A stretch of DNA of 64,000 bases from JBNKHG01 sp050290225. Its GTDB lineage: Bacteria; Pseudomonadota; Gammaproteobacteria; Pseudomonadales; Cellvibrionaceae. Below the pieces are notes generated by a model that was given only the letters and a program-made list of their open reading frames with translations, did not search any database and was not told where the DNA came from. The position numbers were made by a program, and so were the translations under genes. Every line of letters begins with the position of its first letter. Within the stretch, counting starts at the first letter, position 1. Location: positions 62,001 to 126,000 of the forward strand of contig JBNKHG010000056.1 of NCBI GenBank assembly GCA_050290225.1. Direction: 5' to 3'. Shown here piece by piece: positions 8,124 through 16,281 of this stretch.

Positions 8124-10427
8124 ATGTTTGCAAAACGCCCCTTTCTTTCCGGACATCGAATACTTTCCAGACATCGAATACCCAGGCACCTGATCCTGGA
8201 GGATCACACCTCCCGCAAACGCGGCCGACTCGGCTACGTGATTTTTATAGCGATCACCGTCGGCCTGTTGAGCCTGCTGGCGGGCGTCAGCGAAGCGTCG
8301 CTTCCACAGGAGGCCGTAGAGGCGGGACAACTGCTAATCCGTCCCCTGCCTGCCAGCGTATCCCATAGCGGGAAAAACAGCGGAGCGCCGGACTACCGGC
8401 CCGCCGTTCACCTGGACAGTGAAGTGCATTTTGAAATCAGTGGCATGGTGGCGGCAGTGTCCCTGGTACAGCGTTTCAGCAATCGAAGCCAACACTGGAG
8501 CGAGGCGGTTTACGTCTTCCCCCTGCCGGAGACCGCCGCCGTTAACGCCATGGAAATGCGGATTGGCGAGCGGATAATCCGCGGCGAGATCCAGGAAAAA
8601 CAGAAGGCCAGGCAGATTTACCAAAAAGCCAAACACGCAGGCCGTAAAGCCAGTCTGGTGGAACAACAGCGGCCCAACCTGTTCACCCAAAAGGTCGCCA
8701 ATATCGCACCCGGTGAAACCATCGAAGTGCGCTTGGGCTATATCCAAAAAGTGGACTATCGCCACGGGCGTTTCCATTTGCGTTTTCCCATGACGCTGAC
8801 ACCCCGCTATATCCCCGGCACCGCAAGCCCGGCGCTGAATAGCCCGGCTCTGAATACAGAAGAGTCCAACATTGCCAGCTCGGACAACGGTTGGGGCTGG
8901 TCACGGCCCACCGACCAGGTGCCCGACGCCCACCTGATCACACCACCGATGCTGCCCCGCAAAGCGGGAGAGCTGCTTAATCCCATTACCATCACCGCCA
9001 CCCTGGATGCCGGCCTGCCCCTGGCGTCTGTGAGCAGTGACTACCACAACCTCAGCCTGCGGCGGGAGGGGGAATCACACCATATCGAACTGGCGGAAAA
9101 ACGCGTGAGCATGGACCGGGATTTTGTGCTGACTTGGGAACCGGTAGTGCAGAAAGCGCCGGCGGCCGCGGTCTTCAGCGAAGAGGTGGAGGGCGAACAC
9201 TATGCGATGGTGATGTTGTTGCCGCCTCAAACCGTCGCCCCACGCAGTAAGAACCAGAGTAGTAAGAACCAGGGCAGTAAAAACCAGATCAGTATAAACA
9301 GGAACAGTGAAATCCTGCCAAGGGAAATGGTGTTTATTATCGACACCTCCGGCTCCATGTCCGGCAATTCCATTCGCCAAGCCAAGCGGAGCCTGCAACT
9401 GGCCATAGATCGGCTGCGACCGCAAGACCAGTTTAACGTGGTTGAGTTCAATTCCACCCACCGGGTGCTCTTTCCCGCCTCGGTGCCGGCCGAACACGCA
9501 TTTATCCAGCGGGCACAGACTTTCGTTCGGGGCCTCAATGCCAACGGCGGCACCGAGATGGCTCCTGCCATCGCCGCAGCATTGTCTCTGCCAGAGAATC
9601 CCGGTTATCTGAAACAAGTGGTGTTTATCACCGACGGCAGCGTTGGCAATGAGCGGGCACTGTTTGCGCAAATCGAGCAACAGCTGGGCGACGCGCGTCT
9701 GTTTACCGTGGGGATCGGCTCCGCGCCCAACAGTTTTTTTATGCGCAAGGCCGCGCAGTTCGGTCGCGGCACCTATACCTATATCGGCGCCCTGGATGAA
9801 GTTCAGGAAAAAATGTCGACGTTGTTCAGCCAGTTGGAAAGTCCCGTGCTGGGTGATATCGCCTTGACCTGGCCCGGGCAAAAACCGGGAAAACAAACTG
9901 TGGAGTATTGGCCCCGCAAGCTTCCGGATCTTTATCTCGGCGAACCCCTGCTGGTTTCAGCAAAGTTGAACCAGCCACTCAAGGGCAATCTGACAATAAC
10001 CGGACACAGGGCGGGCAGTGACAGCAAATGGCAACAAACCCTGTCGCTCGACATTGCCAAAACCCACACCGGCGTCGCCAACCTATGGGCCAGGGACAAA
10101 ATCGCCGCCCTGATGGATCGCAAAACCAGCGGTGCCAGTGAAGCCGAGATAAAATCCCAGGTGCTGGCAGTGGCCCTCGCCCATAAACTGGTCAGTGCCT
10201 ACACCAGTTTCGTGGCGGTGGAGAAAAAAATCAGTCGGCCCGTCACTGAAGCGCTGAAATCGGGGCCCGTCCCCAATGCGGTAGCCAAGGGACAACGACT
10301 GATGCCCATCACCTACCCGCGCACCGCTACCCCCGCGCCACTGCAACTTGTCATCGGCGGACTGTGCCTGTTACTGGCCCTGTCGGTGCAATTCTGGCGA
10401 AGGAAAGCACCATCGCCTGCGGCTTGA
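8124..10427 (+). CDS. Sortase target protein with VIT and VWA domains
   Basis: The single substrate of the dedicated sortase, 767 residues. AAGGAG lies 8 bp before the ATG. An unusually long basic N-terminus precedes the hydrophobic export segment (residues about 34-57). A VIT domain covers about residues 80-225. A von Willebrand A domain starts near 400, with a MIDAS motif DTSGS at 407-411. The C-terminus is a sorting signal: YPRTAT from residue 731, a hydrophobic helix, then WRRK. In this family the sortase cuts within the (Y/L)PxTAT motif. Three short tandem duplications lie within the gene. It probably acts at the cell surface or periplasmic face, binding protein ligands through the metal site. 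Confidence 0.92.
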   Translation: MFAKRPFLSGHRILSRHRIPRHLILEDHTSRKRGRLGYVIFIAITVGLLSLLAGVSEASLPQEAVEAGQLLIRPLPASVSHSGKNSGAPDYRPAVHLDSEVHFEISGMVAAVSLVQRFSNRSQHWSEAVYVFPLPETAAVNAMEMRIGERIIRGEIQEKQKARQIYQKAKHAGRKASLVEQQRPNLFTQKVANIAPGETIEVRLGYIQKVDYRHGRFHLRFPMTLTPRYIPGTASPALNSPALNTEESNIASSDNGWGWSRPTDQVPDAHLITPPMLPRKAGELLNPITITATLDAGLPLASVSSDYHNLSLRREGESHHIELAEKRVSMDRDFVLTWEPVVQKAPAAAVFSEEVEGEHYAMVMLLPPQTVAPRSKNQSSKNQGSKNQISINRNSEILPREMVFIIDTSGSMSGNSIRQAKRSLQLAIDRLRPQDQFNVVEFNSTHRVLFPASVPAEHAFIQRAQTFVRGLNANGGTEMAPAIAAALSLPENPGYLKQVVFITDGSVGNERALFAQIEQQLGDARLFTVGIGSAPNSFFMRKAAQFGRGTYTYIGALDEVQEKMSTLFSQLESPVLGDIALTWPGQKPGKQTVEYWPRKLPDLYLGEPLLVSAKLNQPLKGNLTITGHRAGSDSKWQQTLSLDIAKTHTGVANLWARDKIAALMDRKTSGASEAEIKSQVLAVALAHKLVSAYTSFVAVEKKISRPVTEALKSGPVPNAVAKGQRLMPITYPRTATPAPLQLVIGGLCLLLALSVQFWRRKAPSPAA
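8145..8180 (+). repeat. 18-bp x2 in-frame repeat in the target N-terminus
   Basis: Two 18-bp units differ by one base and encode LSGHRI and LSRHRI. They lengthen the basic region ahead of the export signal. Confidence 0.85.
8826..8855 (+). repeat. 15-bp x2 in-frame repeat encoding SPALN
   Basis: Two units, AGCCCGGCGCTGAAT and AGCCCGGCTCTGAAT, each encode SPALN in the region after the VIT domain. Confidence 0.85.
9246..9305 (+). repeat. 15-bp x4 in-frame repeat encoding SKNQ units
   Basis: Four units of AGTAAGAACCAG plus one codon, increasingly diverged, encode SKNQS, SKNQG, SKNQI and SINRN. They form a hydrophilic linker just before the VWA domain, where length variation would be tolerated. 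Confidence 0.85.
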
Positions 10428-10453
10428 TTCATTAAACAATTTCAGGACCAAAA

Positions 10454-11017
10454 ATGAAAAGATGGTTGACGGTGTTACTGTTAAGCGGGGCTATCTGGCA
10501 GGGAGGCCAGGGTGTTTATATCTTTGCCAAGGCGATATTGGCGCAATGGTTGATCGCGGACGCCTGGCGGCAGTCTCTGGAGACGGGCACACTGGTAAAG
10601 CCCTGGCCCTGGGCGGACACCTGGCCCGTGGCCCGCTTGCGACTGCCGCGGGGTGACGATCTCTTTGTGCTGGCAGGCGCCGCCGGTAACAGCCTGGCGT
10701 TTGGCCCGGGACACGAGTCCGCCTCCGCCTTGCCGGGGCAGCCGGGAGTGAGTGTGATCGGCGGTCACCGGGACACGCACTTCCGCGCGCTTAAAGACCT
10801 CCAGTTACAGGAATCCATTACTGTGCAGAGCCTTGACAGCCAATGGCACCCCTACAGGATCGAGAAGTTGGCGGTAGTGGATAGCCGCAATACAACCTTG
10901 AACATTCCCCAGGAAGCTGCCGCAGATCATCGACAATTACTGTTGATTACCTGCTATCCCTTTAACGCCCTGCAACCCGGTGGGCCTTTGCGGTATGTGG
11001 TCAGTGCGACTGAATAG
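10454..11017 (+). CDS. Class GN sortase
   Basis: A 187-residue transpeptidase that should process the target protein encoded 26 bp upstream. An N-terminal hydrophobic anchor (residues about 5-30) is followed by the sortase barrel. The catalytic triad is visible as His105 in GGHRDTHF, Cys167 in LITCYPF and Arg180 in GGPLRYVV. It is far from Gram-positive cell-wall sortases, since the organism has no lipid II-linked surface proteins of that type. What the target is joined to is not known. A + strand terminator follows. Confidence 0.93.
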   Translation: MKRWLTVLLLSGAIWQGGQGVYIFAKAILAQWLIADAWRQSLETGTLVKPWPWADTWPVARLRLPRGDDLFVLAGAAGNSLAFGPGHESASALPGQPGVSVIGGHRDTHFRALKDLQLQESITVQSLDSQWHPYRIEKLAVVDSRNTTLNIPQEAAADHRQLLLITCYPFNALQPGGPLRYVVSATE

Positions 11018-11094
11018 CCCTGTTTTCCGACCGATGCGCTCGCCTGGAGGGAATACGGTTTGATAGTAAGAAGACATGTGCCGCCCATAAAAAA

Positions 11095-11114
11095 ACCCGG
11101 CTTAAAAGCCGGGT
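11095..11114 (-). terminator. Rho-independent terminator for pdsO
   Basis: A perfect 9-bp stem (ACCCGGCTT / AAGCCGGGT) with a 2-base spacer. On the - strand it is followed by seven T residues. Confidence 0.85.
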
Positions 11115-11121
11115 CAAAAGG

Positions 11122-11157
11122 CCGCAGAAAATTGGGGGTTTTGACTGCGGAGTTTTT
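11122..11157 (+). terminator. Likely terminator for the sortase transcript
   Basis: CCGCAG pairs with CTGCGG around a 17-base loop, followed by AGTTTTT on the + strand. The T-run overlaps the last codon and stop of the convergent pdsO gene. Confidence 0.55.
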
Positions 11158-11839
11158 AATGCAACTGGCCGACTTGCTGCGGCGTCTCCGGGTTATACAC
11201 TTCTATACCCACCCGGCGCTCCATGGCATAGGCTTCGGCATCACCCGTCGCGGCTGTGGATTGATCGGCGCCATAGTAGTGGCGCTCGATGCGGGAAGCG
11301 TCCACGCCGGCGGCGATCAAATCCTCTTCCACACTGCGCGCACGGTAGTCGGAGAGCACGTTGTTGTATTCGTCAGTACCGCGCGGATCAGCGTGCCCTT
11401 CGAGACGGATATGCAGTTTCGGATTTTCGATCAGGAAGCTTGCGAGCGCCTGGATACGCGCCTGGCCTCGCTGCGTCAGCTGATCCTTACCGGTGTGGAA
11501 CAACACCTGAAACTTGAGGCTGTTGAGCGCCAGCTGTTCCATTTTGTTGGCATTGCGGTTGGCGGCCAACAGTTGCTGTTGCATTTCCGCCAATTGTGCT
11601 TCGGTGTCTGCCAGTTTCTCTTCGGTAGCTTTCATGGTATCCGCCTTTTTTATCTGCTCGCCGATGTAGGCGCCGCCAAGCGCACCGGCGATAAACCCGA
11701 CAGGTCCCGCAGCGACGGCACCGACGATGCTAGAGGTAAAAAACGAGGCGCCCTGTTTGGCCTCGGTGCTCACAGCGTGACTGAGCGGCGCGGTGGCAGA
11801 GGCAATAACGAGGCTGGTGATAGCAATGGACTTTTTCAT
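11156..11839 (-). CDS. pdsO: Sortase system OmpA-family protein
   Basis: A 227-residue envelope protein. The ATG at 11839 has AAGGAA upstream and opens a signal peptide (MKKSIAITSLVIASATAPLSHA). A glycine-rich glycine-zipper segment (residues about 32-55) is followed by a short coiled coil (about 65-95) and a C-terminal OmpA/MotB peptidoglycan-binding domain with the key Asp and Arg in GHADPRGTDEYN and SDYRA. This architecture matches the OmpA-like member found beside dedicated sortases. It converges on the sortase gene, so it has its own promoter. Confidence 0.9.
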   Translation of the reverse strand: MKKSIAITSLVIASATAPLSHAVSTEAKQGASFFTSSIVGAVAAGPVGFIAGALGGAYIGEQIKKADTMKATEEKLADTEAQLAEMQQQLLAANRNANKMEQLALNSLKFQVLFHTGKDQLTQRGQARIQALASFLIENPKLHIRLEGHADPRGTDEYNNVLSDYRARSVEEDLIAAGVDASRIERHYYGADQSTAATGDAEAYAMERRVGIEVYNPETPQQVGQLH

Positions 11840-12034
11840 GGCAATGTTCCTTCTGAATAAAAAGTACCTGGTTGGGGTGAGGATCATTCCCCTGCCCTTG
11901 AGACCTATTAAACAAAAGGAAGCTGGCAGCCAAAGGGTTGAATTCTGGCAGTCTGGATGTCAATTGTGGCGAATTGTGGCAAACCCCGCCGAGACAGCGG
12001 GGTTGCCCGTTCTACGGTGTCGTCGCTGGTCGTT

Positions 12035-12451
12035 TCACACCCCGAACTCCCGCTCCGACGCTTTGATCGGCAAGTCGTTAATGCTGGCAATACGATGACG
12101 CATCAGGCCATTGTCCGCGAATTCCCAGAGCTCGTTGCCGTAGGAGCGATACCATTGTCCTGAGTCATCATGCCACTCATAGCGAAAGGTGACGGCTATA
12201 CGGTTGTCCGTAAACGCCCAGAGTTCCTTTCTCAATCGATAATCCAGTTCCCGAGCCCATTTGCGCTCCAGGAACGCCCGAATCTGCTCCCGACCACGGA
12301 TAAACTCCGCCCGATTACGCCATTGCGAATCCTCGGTATAGGCAAGCGCGACTCGCTCAGGGTCACGGGTATTCCAGGCGTCTTCAGCGGCCTGAACCTT
12401 GGCTTTGGCCGTGGTTGCATCAAAGGGGGGTAACGGTGGTTTTGACAACAT
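12035..12451 (-). CDS. DUF1348 (NTF2-like fold) protein
   Basis: A 138-residue member of the DUF1348 family of NTF2/SnoaL-like alpha-beta cone proteins. Motifs include AEDAWNTRDPERVALAYT, SQWRNRAEFIRGR and VTFRYEWHDDSGQWYRSYGNE. The start at 12451 is fixed by GGAGG six bases upstream. Many relatives are annotated as nuclear transport factor 2 superfamily proteins and no reaction is established. It is downstream of and co-directional with the PNPOx-like gene, separated from it by the 12-bp tandem repeat. Confidence 0.85.
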   Translation of the reverse strand: MLSKPPLPPFDATTAKAKVQAAEDAWNTRDPERVALAYTEDSQWRNRAEFIRGREQIRAFLERKWARELDYRLRKELWAFTDNRIAVTFRYEWHDDSGQWYRSYGNELWEFADNGLMRHRIASINDLPIKASEREFGV

Positions 12452-12491
12452 GGAATCCTCCACAATTAAGGTTGGCGTTGTTAAAAAAGAG

Positions 12492-12539
12492 CAGAACAAA
12501 GCACTAAACAGCGAACTAAACAATGAACTAATCAATGAA
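12492..12539 (-). repeat. 12-bp x4 tandem repeat including the stop codon of the PNPOx-like gene
   Basis: On the - strand the last three codons plus stop, TTCATTGATTAG, are followed by TTCATTGTTTAG, TTCGCTGTTTAG and a decayed TGCTTTGTTCTG. The unit is four codons, so units 2 and 3 carry in-frame TAG stops. Decay increases with distance from the gene. Confidence 0.9.
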
Positions 12540-13475
12540 TTTTCCGAGCAAGGGTGAGTACTCTTCAAACTCCCAAGCTAAAGGCAATGCGTTGGAGATA
12601 GCACGCCCTCCTTTCAAGGTGAAACGAACCAGGCGTTCTGCACCGGGATAATTCACCAGCGCTTCACTTTCCCAGATCACTTCAGCCGTGCCCGTGAGGT
12701 GTAACAGGGTATTGGATTGGTATCCAATAAATAGCAGGCCCGCTTTCGGATTCAGCTGCAGATTACCCAACGTATTGAAAAACTGATTGCCGTTGTAGTC
12801 GGGAAAAACCAACGTTCGCTCATCGATCACCTGGATAAAGCCAGGCATTCCGCCGCGATGGGACACATCCACACCGCGATTTTGGCATTCACTGCCATCG
12901 GTAAAAACACTGGCAATAAAAAAACTGTCAGCCCCCTGGATGGATGCAGCCAGCGAATCATCGAATCCATCGAAATCCCTGCTTTCGATGCCCAGCGGAG
13001 GCAGTTCAACCGGAACATGTCGGCGGCGCTGAATATAGCGGGGGCAGTTGCCGAAACTCTGTTTGATTTTAAGTCTTAACTTCTCCCTGCTCGCAAATTC
13101 GATAATCGCACTGGCTCGATTGCGTCGCCGTGTTTCAAATTCGATACCCAGCACACCAACCTCTTGTTGTTCGCACAGAGCACTTGCCAGGGGATCTGCG
13201 TTTGTTAGCCCGGCGTAAACCTCCAGGGTTTTATTGTCCGGCGACTGTATAAAACCAGGCCTTCCCGTCAACACCGTCGCCCAGGGGGCTTCCCATTTGT
13301 CCACCGCACCAATGATCAGCATGGGTAGTTTTTTAAACAATTCCCGGTGCTGCTCCGGCATATGGTTTCTAATCAAACCAGATCCCAAAGCCTGCATTTT
13401 TTCCCTGACACCGACCCTGTCCTGCATCGCCTGTTCACCGGGATGGAACGTCTGCACGGTTCTGGCGTTGTTCAT
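12528..13475 (-). CDS. Pyridoxamine 5'-phosphate oxidase-related flavoprotein
   Basis: A 315-residue protein of the PNPOx-like split-barrel superfamily, of the larger type that acts on small molecules rather than pyridoxamine. Recognisable segments are DKWEAPWATVLTGRPGFIQSPD, LGIEFETRRRNRASAII, CPRYIQRRR, GMPGFIQVIDERTLVFPDYNGN and GLLFIGYQ. The start at 13475 follows GGAGAGGAG. It is probably FMN-dependent. It lies next to a VOC gene on the same strand and opposite a TetR regulator, so it may belong to the same detoxification regulon; that link is inferred. Confidence 0.82.
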   Translation of the reverse strand: MNNARTVQTFHPGEQAMQDRVGVREKMQALGSGLIRNHMPEQHRELFKKLPMLIIGAVDKWEAPWATVLTGRPGFIQSPDNKTLEVYAGLTNADPLASALCEQQEVGVLGIEFETRRRNRASAIIEFASREKLRLKIKQSFGNCPRYIQRRRHVPVELPPLGIESRDFDGFDDSLAASIQGADSFFIASVFTDGSECQNRGVDVSHRGGMPGFIQVIDERTLVFPDYNGNQFFNTLGNLQLNPKAGLLFIGYQSNTLLHLTGTAEVIWESEALVNYPGAERLVRFTLKGGRAISNALPLAWEFEEYSPLLGKFID

Positions 13476-13561
13476 TGCACTCCTCTCCAGAAGCTGACAT
13501 TTAAGCCGGGCGCAATGTGATAGAACTATTGCCCCGGCCATTTCAGCGTGCGGCCTTGATG

Positions 13562-13972
13562 TCAGGCAGCGGCGATAAATTCGATACGAATGCCTCCGGG
13601 GATATAGCACATCATATGCCGCATGGGACTGCCGACCAGGGGTTCAGGGGCGAATTCAATCGTTACACCTTCCACATCCCGCAGCCTTCTGTGCAATTCC
13701 TCCAGAGCCCCGGCATCTTTAGCCGCGAGAGCAAGGTGATGAAGCCCCACATTGGCATGACGATCGAAAGGAACAGCGTTTTTCGGGTCTTTTGCCTGCC
13801 ACAGCGTAATCATCGTGCTGCCATCAGTCAGGAACACAGCCGGGTAATCGGGAACTTCCCCCACCTGTTGGTAGCCCAGTGTCTCGGTAAAAAAAGCCTG
13901 GGTTTCACGGAGGTTCGGCACTGTCAGGCCTATGTGATGGGCACCCTGGGTAAGAACTTGCTGATTGTTCAT
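13562..13972 (-). CDS. VOC (glyoxalase/dioxygenase superfamily) protein
   Basis: A 136-residue vicinal oxygen chelate protein. Paired beta-alpha-beta-beta-beta modules are visible: HHIGLTVPNLRETQAFFTETLGYQQ at the N-terminus and VGLHHLALAAKDAGALEELHRRL in the middle. The metal ligands are probably His in HHIGL, His in LHHLAL and Glu in IRIEFIAA. AAGGAG sits before the start. The gene is divergent from the TetR gene and both flank two operator-like palindromes, so it is the likely direct target of that repressor. Confidence 0.85.
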   Translation of the reverse strand: MNNQQVLTQGAHHIGLTVPNLRETQAFFTETLGYQQVGEVPDYPAVFLTDGSTMITLWQAKDPKNAVPFDRHANVGLHHLALAAKDAGALEELHRRLRDVEGVTIEFAPEPLVGSPMRHMMCYIPGGIRIEFIAAA

Positions 13973-14018
13973 ATACTTCTCCTTTTCCTTCTCAGTAGAT
14001 AACTGATTGACTAAAAAA

Positions 14019-14036
14019 GTGAACAGATCTGTACAC
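14019..14036. promoter_or_regulatory. Operator palindrome 1 between VOC and TetR genes
   Basis: GTGAACAGATCTGTACAC is an 18-bp near-perfect palindrome with one mismatched pair. Its centre is 34 bp from that of the second site. Confidence 0.75.
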
Positions 14037-14052
14037 CTCAACCCGCAGGGTA

Positions 14053-14070
14053 GTGCACAAATCTGTTCAC
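14053..14070. promoter_or_regulatory. Operator palindrome 2 between VOC and TetR genes
   Basis: GTGCACAAATCTGTTCAC. Its reverse complement matches site 1 at 16 of 18 positions, so the two sites form one operator pair, probably bound by the adjacent TetR protein. Confidence 0.75.
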
Positions 14071-14123
14071 GTCAAGTGGGTTCGGTTATAATTCACAAAC
14101 CAGTTTTTCGAGGCAGTACATCT

Positions 14124-14705
14124 ATGGCACATCAACCAAGACGGGAGCTTATGCTGAATACAGCCTATCGGCTGTTCAACGAGCACGGATTTCACGCGAC
14201 GGGAATTGACCTGATCCTGGCGGAATCAGGTGTGTCAAAAGCGACCCTGTACAAATATTTCAGGACTAAGGAAGAGCTGATCCTGGAAGTTCTGAAAAGG
14301 CGCGATGCGGAATTTGAAACGATGGTGGAGGACTATCTCAGCCGCGCCGCGGAGGCAGGCGATACCCTGCCCGACGGATCGCAAGTACTGGTTCTGTTTG
14401 ACGTACTGCATGACTGGATCAACAGCAAAGGCTTTTTTGGTTGTAATTTTATCAACGCCAGTTCCGAGTATGGCGCGAAAGATGACCCGATACATCAGTT
14501 CGCCGCGCGCCATAAAAAGGCGTTCAGGGATAAAGTCGTCGCATTATTGCCAATCCCGGATAAAAAACGAAAGGCGCTTTTAGCGGATCAACTGTGCCTG
14601 CTGCTGGATGGGGCCATCGTGACAGCCCAGGTGCGCGGAAACAAAGAGGCCGCCAAACAGGCGAAATCCGCAGCCAGGGCCTTGATCGATGTGATGGGGG
14701 CCTGA
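14124..14705 (+). CDS. TetR/AcrR family transcriptional repressor
   Basis: A 193-residue repressor. The N-terminal helix-turn-helix (residues about 10-55) reads LMLNTAYRLFNEHGFHATGIDLILAESGVSKATLYKYFRTKEELI, the canonical TetR form. The C-terminal ligand-binding half contains GFFGCNFINASSEYG and DQLCLLLDGAIVTAQVRG, typical of the YxaF/LmrA-like group. The ATG at 14124 is used because it starts at the expected distance from the helix-turn-helix. It likely represses itself and the divergent VOC gene through the two palindromes. The inducer is unknown. Confidence 0.9.
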   Translation: MAHQPRRELMLNTAYRLFNEHGFHATGIDLILAESGVSKATLYKYFRTKEELILEVLKRRDAEFETMVEDYLSRAAEAGDTLPDGSQVLVLFDVLHDWINSKGFFGCNFINASSEYGAKDDPIHQFAARHKKAFRDKVVALLPIPDKKRKALLADQLCLLLDGAIVTAQVRGNKEAAKQAKSAARALIDVMGA

Positions 14706-14933
14706 TTCCCGGTCACCGAAGATCCCTTCTCCCTCGCGACACATTTCCGGTGATTGCTCCAATCACCTCCACTCGATTCAAAGAAGCCCACACCAAGGAG
14801 GGCGAGGGCGCCAAACAGATACGCCAGGGCTGTCTATAATCCAATAGGTGGCCGTGATTAAGAGCGTGAGCCAACCGACTCGCGTCGACACGCCGCTGGC
14901 CTTTTTGCGAGTGTAGACGAAGGAGTACCTCCC

Positions 14934-15170
14934 ATGGCGCATGAATTTGGGCATAGAGCGCTGCTGGCGCGGCCTGTCTGTCTGGACGATATGGCCGATC
15001 AGATCAACGACGCCAACGAAGAAATTCACCTCTGCTTTAACGACGGCCCCAACCGCACCCCCAAGGTGTGGCTGGAAGCCCCCAACTGTTACACAGATCC
15101 CATGTACCAGGAGGAGCTGGACGCCATCGTCGATCTTTTGGATCAGCTATTGGGCGACTTGCGGGAGTAA
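14934..15170 (+). CDS. Small acidic hypothetical protein
   Basis: A 78-residue acidic protein (MAHEFGHRALLARPVCLDD at the N-terminus, an Asp/Leu-rich helix DAIVDLLDQLLGDLRE at the C-terminus). GGAG lies nine bases upstream of the ATG and the codon usage matches its neighbours, so it looks real. No family is recognised. It is convergent with the DUF3014 gene with only 21 bp between the stop codons. Confidence 0.65.
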   Translation: MAHEFGHRALLARPVCLDDMADQINDANEEIHLCFNDGPNRTPKVWLEAPNCYTDPMYQEELDAIVDLLDQLLGDLRE

Positions 15171-15191
15171 GCGCTTAAACAACCACCGGCT

Positions 15192-16058
15192 CTATTCAGC
15201 CAACGCCTGGCGCAACTCGCGCAGGCGGGCCTTCACCCGGCGGCGGTTATCGGGCCCCAGGCGCAGCATCAGTTTATGGCTATCGGGCAGCTGCTCCAAC
15301 TCAGGGTCCCGGTATTTGAACATCACGCTGGGGCGGATGAGCAAAATCTCGCCCTCCACCTCCGGTGCACTCAGCAACTGGTCAATGGCACCCAACAGGC
15401 TGGCGTGAAAATTTTTGCCACTGTAGCCCAGTTCTGCATAAGCCTGTTGCAAAAGGGGGTAGTATCGCCGGTAGACGGCCACCAACGTCCGCATATCCAG
15501 ACTTTCCAACACATCGACGTAGGGATCATAGCGGTGATAAGCCTTTAGTGACATGCGATACTGCTGACCAATTTTGTCGGCAAAAAATGGCTGCCGGGGT
15601 GACTGCAGGGGGCGATGTTTGTGCACCAACTTCCCCTGACTCAGGTTGTCCACAACGCGTACGAATTTCCGAAGTACCTCGTCGGAGACCACCCATTGCA
15701 GCAGGACGGCATCGGCCGACAACGTCTCCAGCGCCGAGCGCACCTCGCTGTCGCTGTTGTTGAGGTCCGGCAGGGGTTGCTCGGGCTCCGCCGCCTCCTC
15801 AACCAGTGCCTGCTCCGCAAAGGAACTGTCCTCCTCCGCTGCGGGGGCAGCAGGCTCGGGGAGGATGTCCGGTAGCGTTTCGGGAGATGGGGTGACCGGT
15901 TGCGGTTCGACCGGTGTCACTACCGGTTGGCTCGGTTGCTTCGCCGGCCACAACAATAAGAGCCCCAGCACCAGTAACAGGCACAAAGCCAGGATCAGCA
16001 TCAGTTTCTGGCTGACCCCGGCCGGTTTGTCTGTTTGTCGCTCGATTTCACTGCTCAT
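15192..16058 (-). CDS. DUF3014 domain membrane-anchored protein
   Basis: A 288-residue protein with a short cytoplasmic N-terminus, one membrane helix (residues about 18-39), a Pro/Glu-rich linker (about 40-105), and a conserved C-terminal periplasmic DUF3014 domain. Typical motifs are LLQWVVSDEVLRKFVRVVDNL, YRRYYPLLQQAYAELGY and FHASLLGAIDQLL. Function is unknown. The ATG at 16058 gives a short N-in segment before the helix and is preferred to the upstream one. Confidence 0.85.
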   Translation of the reverse strand: MSSEIERQTDKPAGVSQKLMLILALCLLLVLGLLLLWPAKQPSQPVVTPVEPQPVTPSPETLPDILPEPAAPAAEEDSSFAEQALVEEAAEPEQPLPDLNNSDSEVRSALETLSADAVLLQWVVSDEVLRKFVRVVDNLSQGKLVHKHRPLQSPRQPFFADKIGQQYRMSLKAYHRYDPYVDVLESLDMRTLVAVYRRYYPLLQQAYAELGYSGKNFHASLLGAIDQLLSAPEVEGEILLIRPSVMFKYRDPELEQLPDSHKLMLRLGPDNRRRVKARLRELRQALAE

Positions 16059-16281
16059 AAAGGCGCTTTCCTCCGCTAGGGCATGGGGTGGAACAGGTGG
16101 CAATCAATACCATCGACCATCCCATTATGCACACGTTTGGGACAAATCTCTGCCTGCCACGTCAATCCGATTACCGGCATTTCGCAGTTCGACAGCCGGG
16201 AGTTGATCCAGTTCATCCTCCTCCCCCCCACGGGGATGCTATGTTTAACCTGATCGTTTCAATTTGGACTAACCTCTATTT

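Noticed and set aside
9075..9896. Long - strand frames inside the sortase target gene
   Set aside because: Antisense to a strongly supported VWA protein, with no motifs.
14911..14923. GTGTAGACGAAGG shared with the array at 3999 as a dispersed element
   Set aside because: A single 13-bp match with no flanking similarity. It may be chance or reflect a common word, and was not treated as a repeat.
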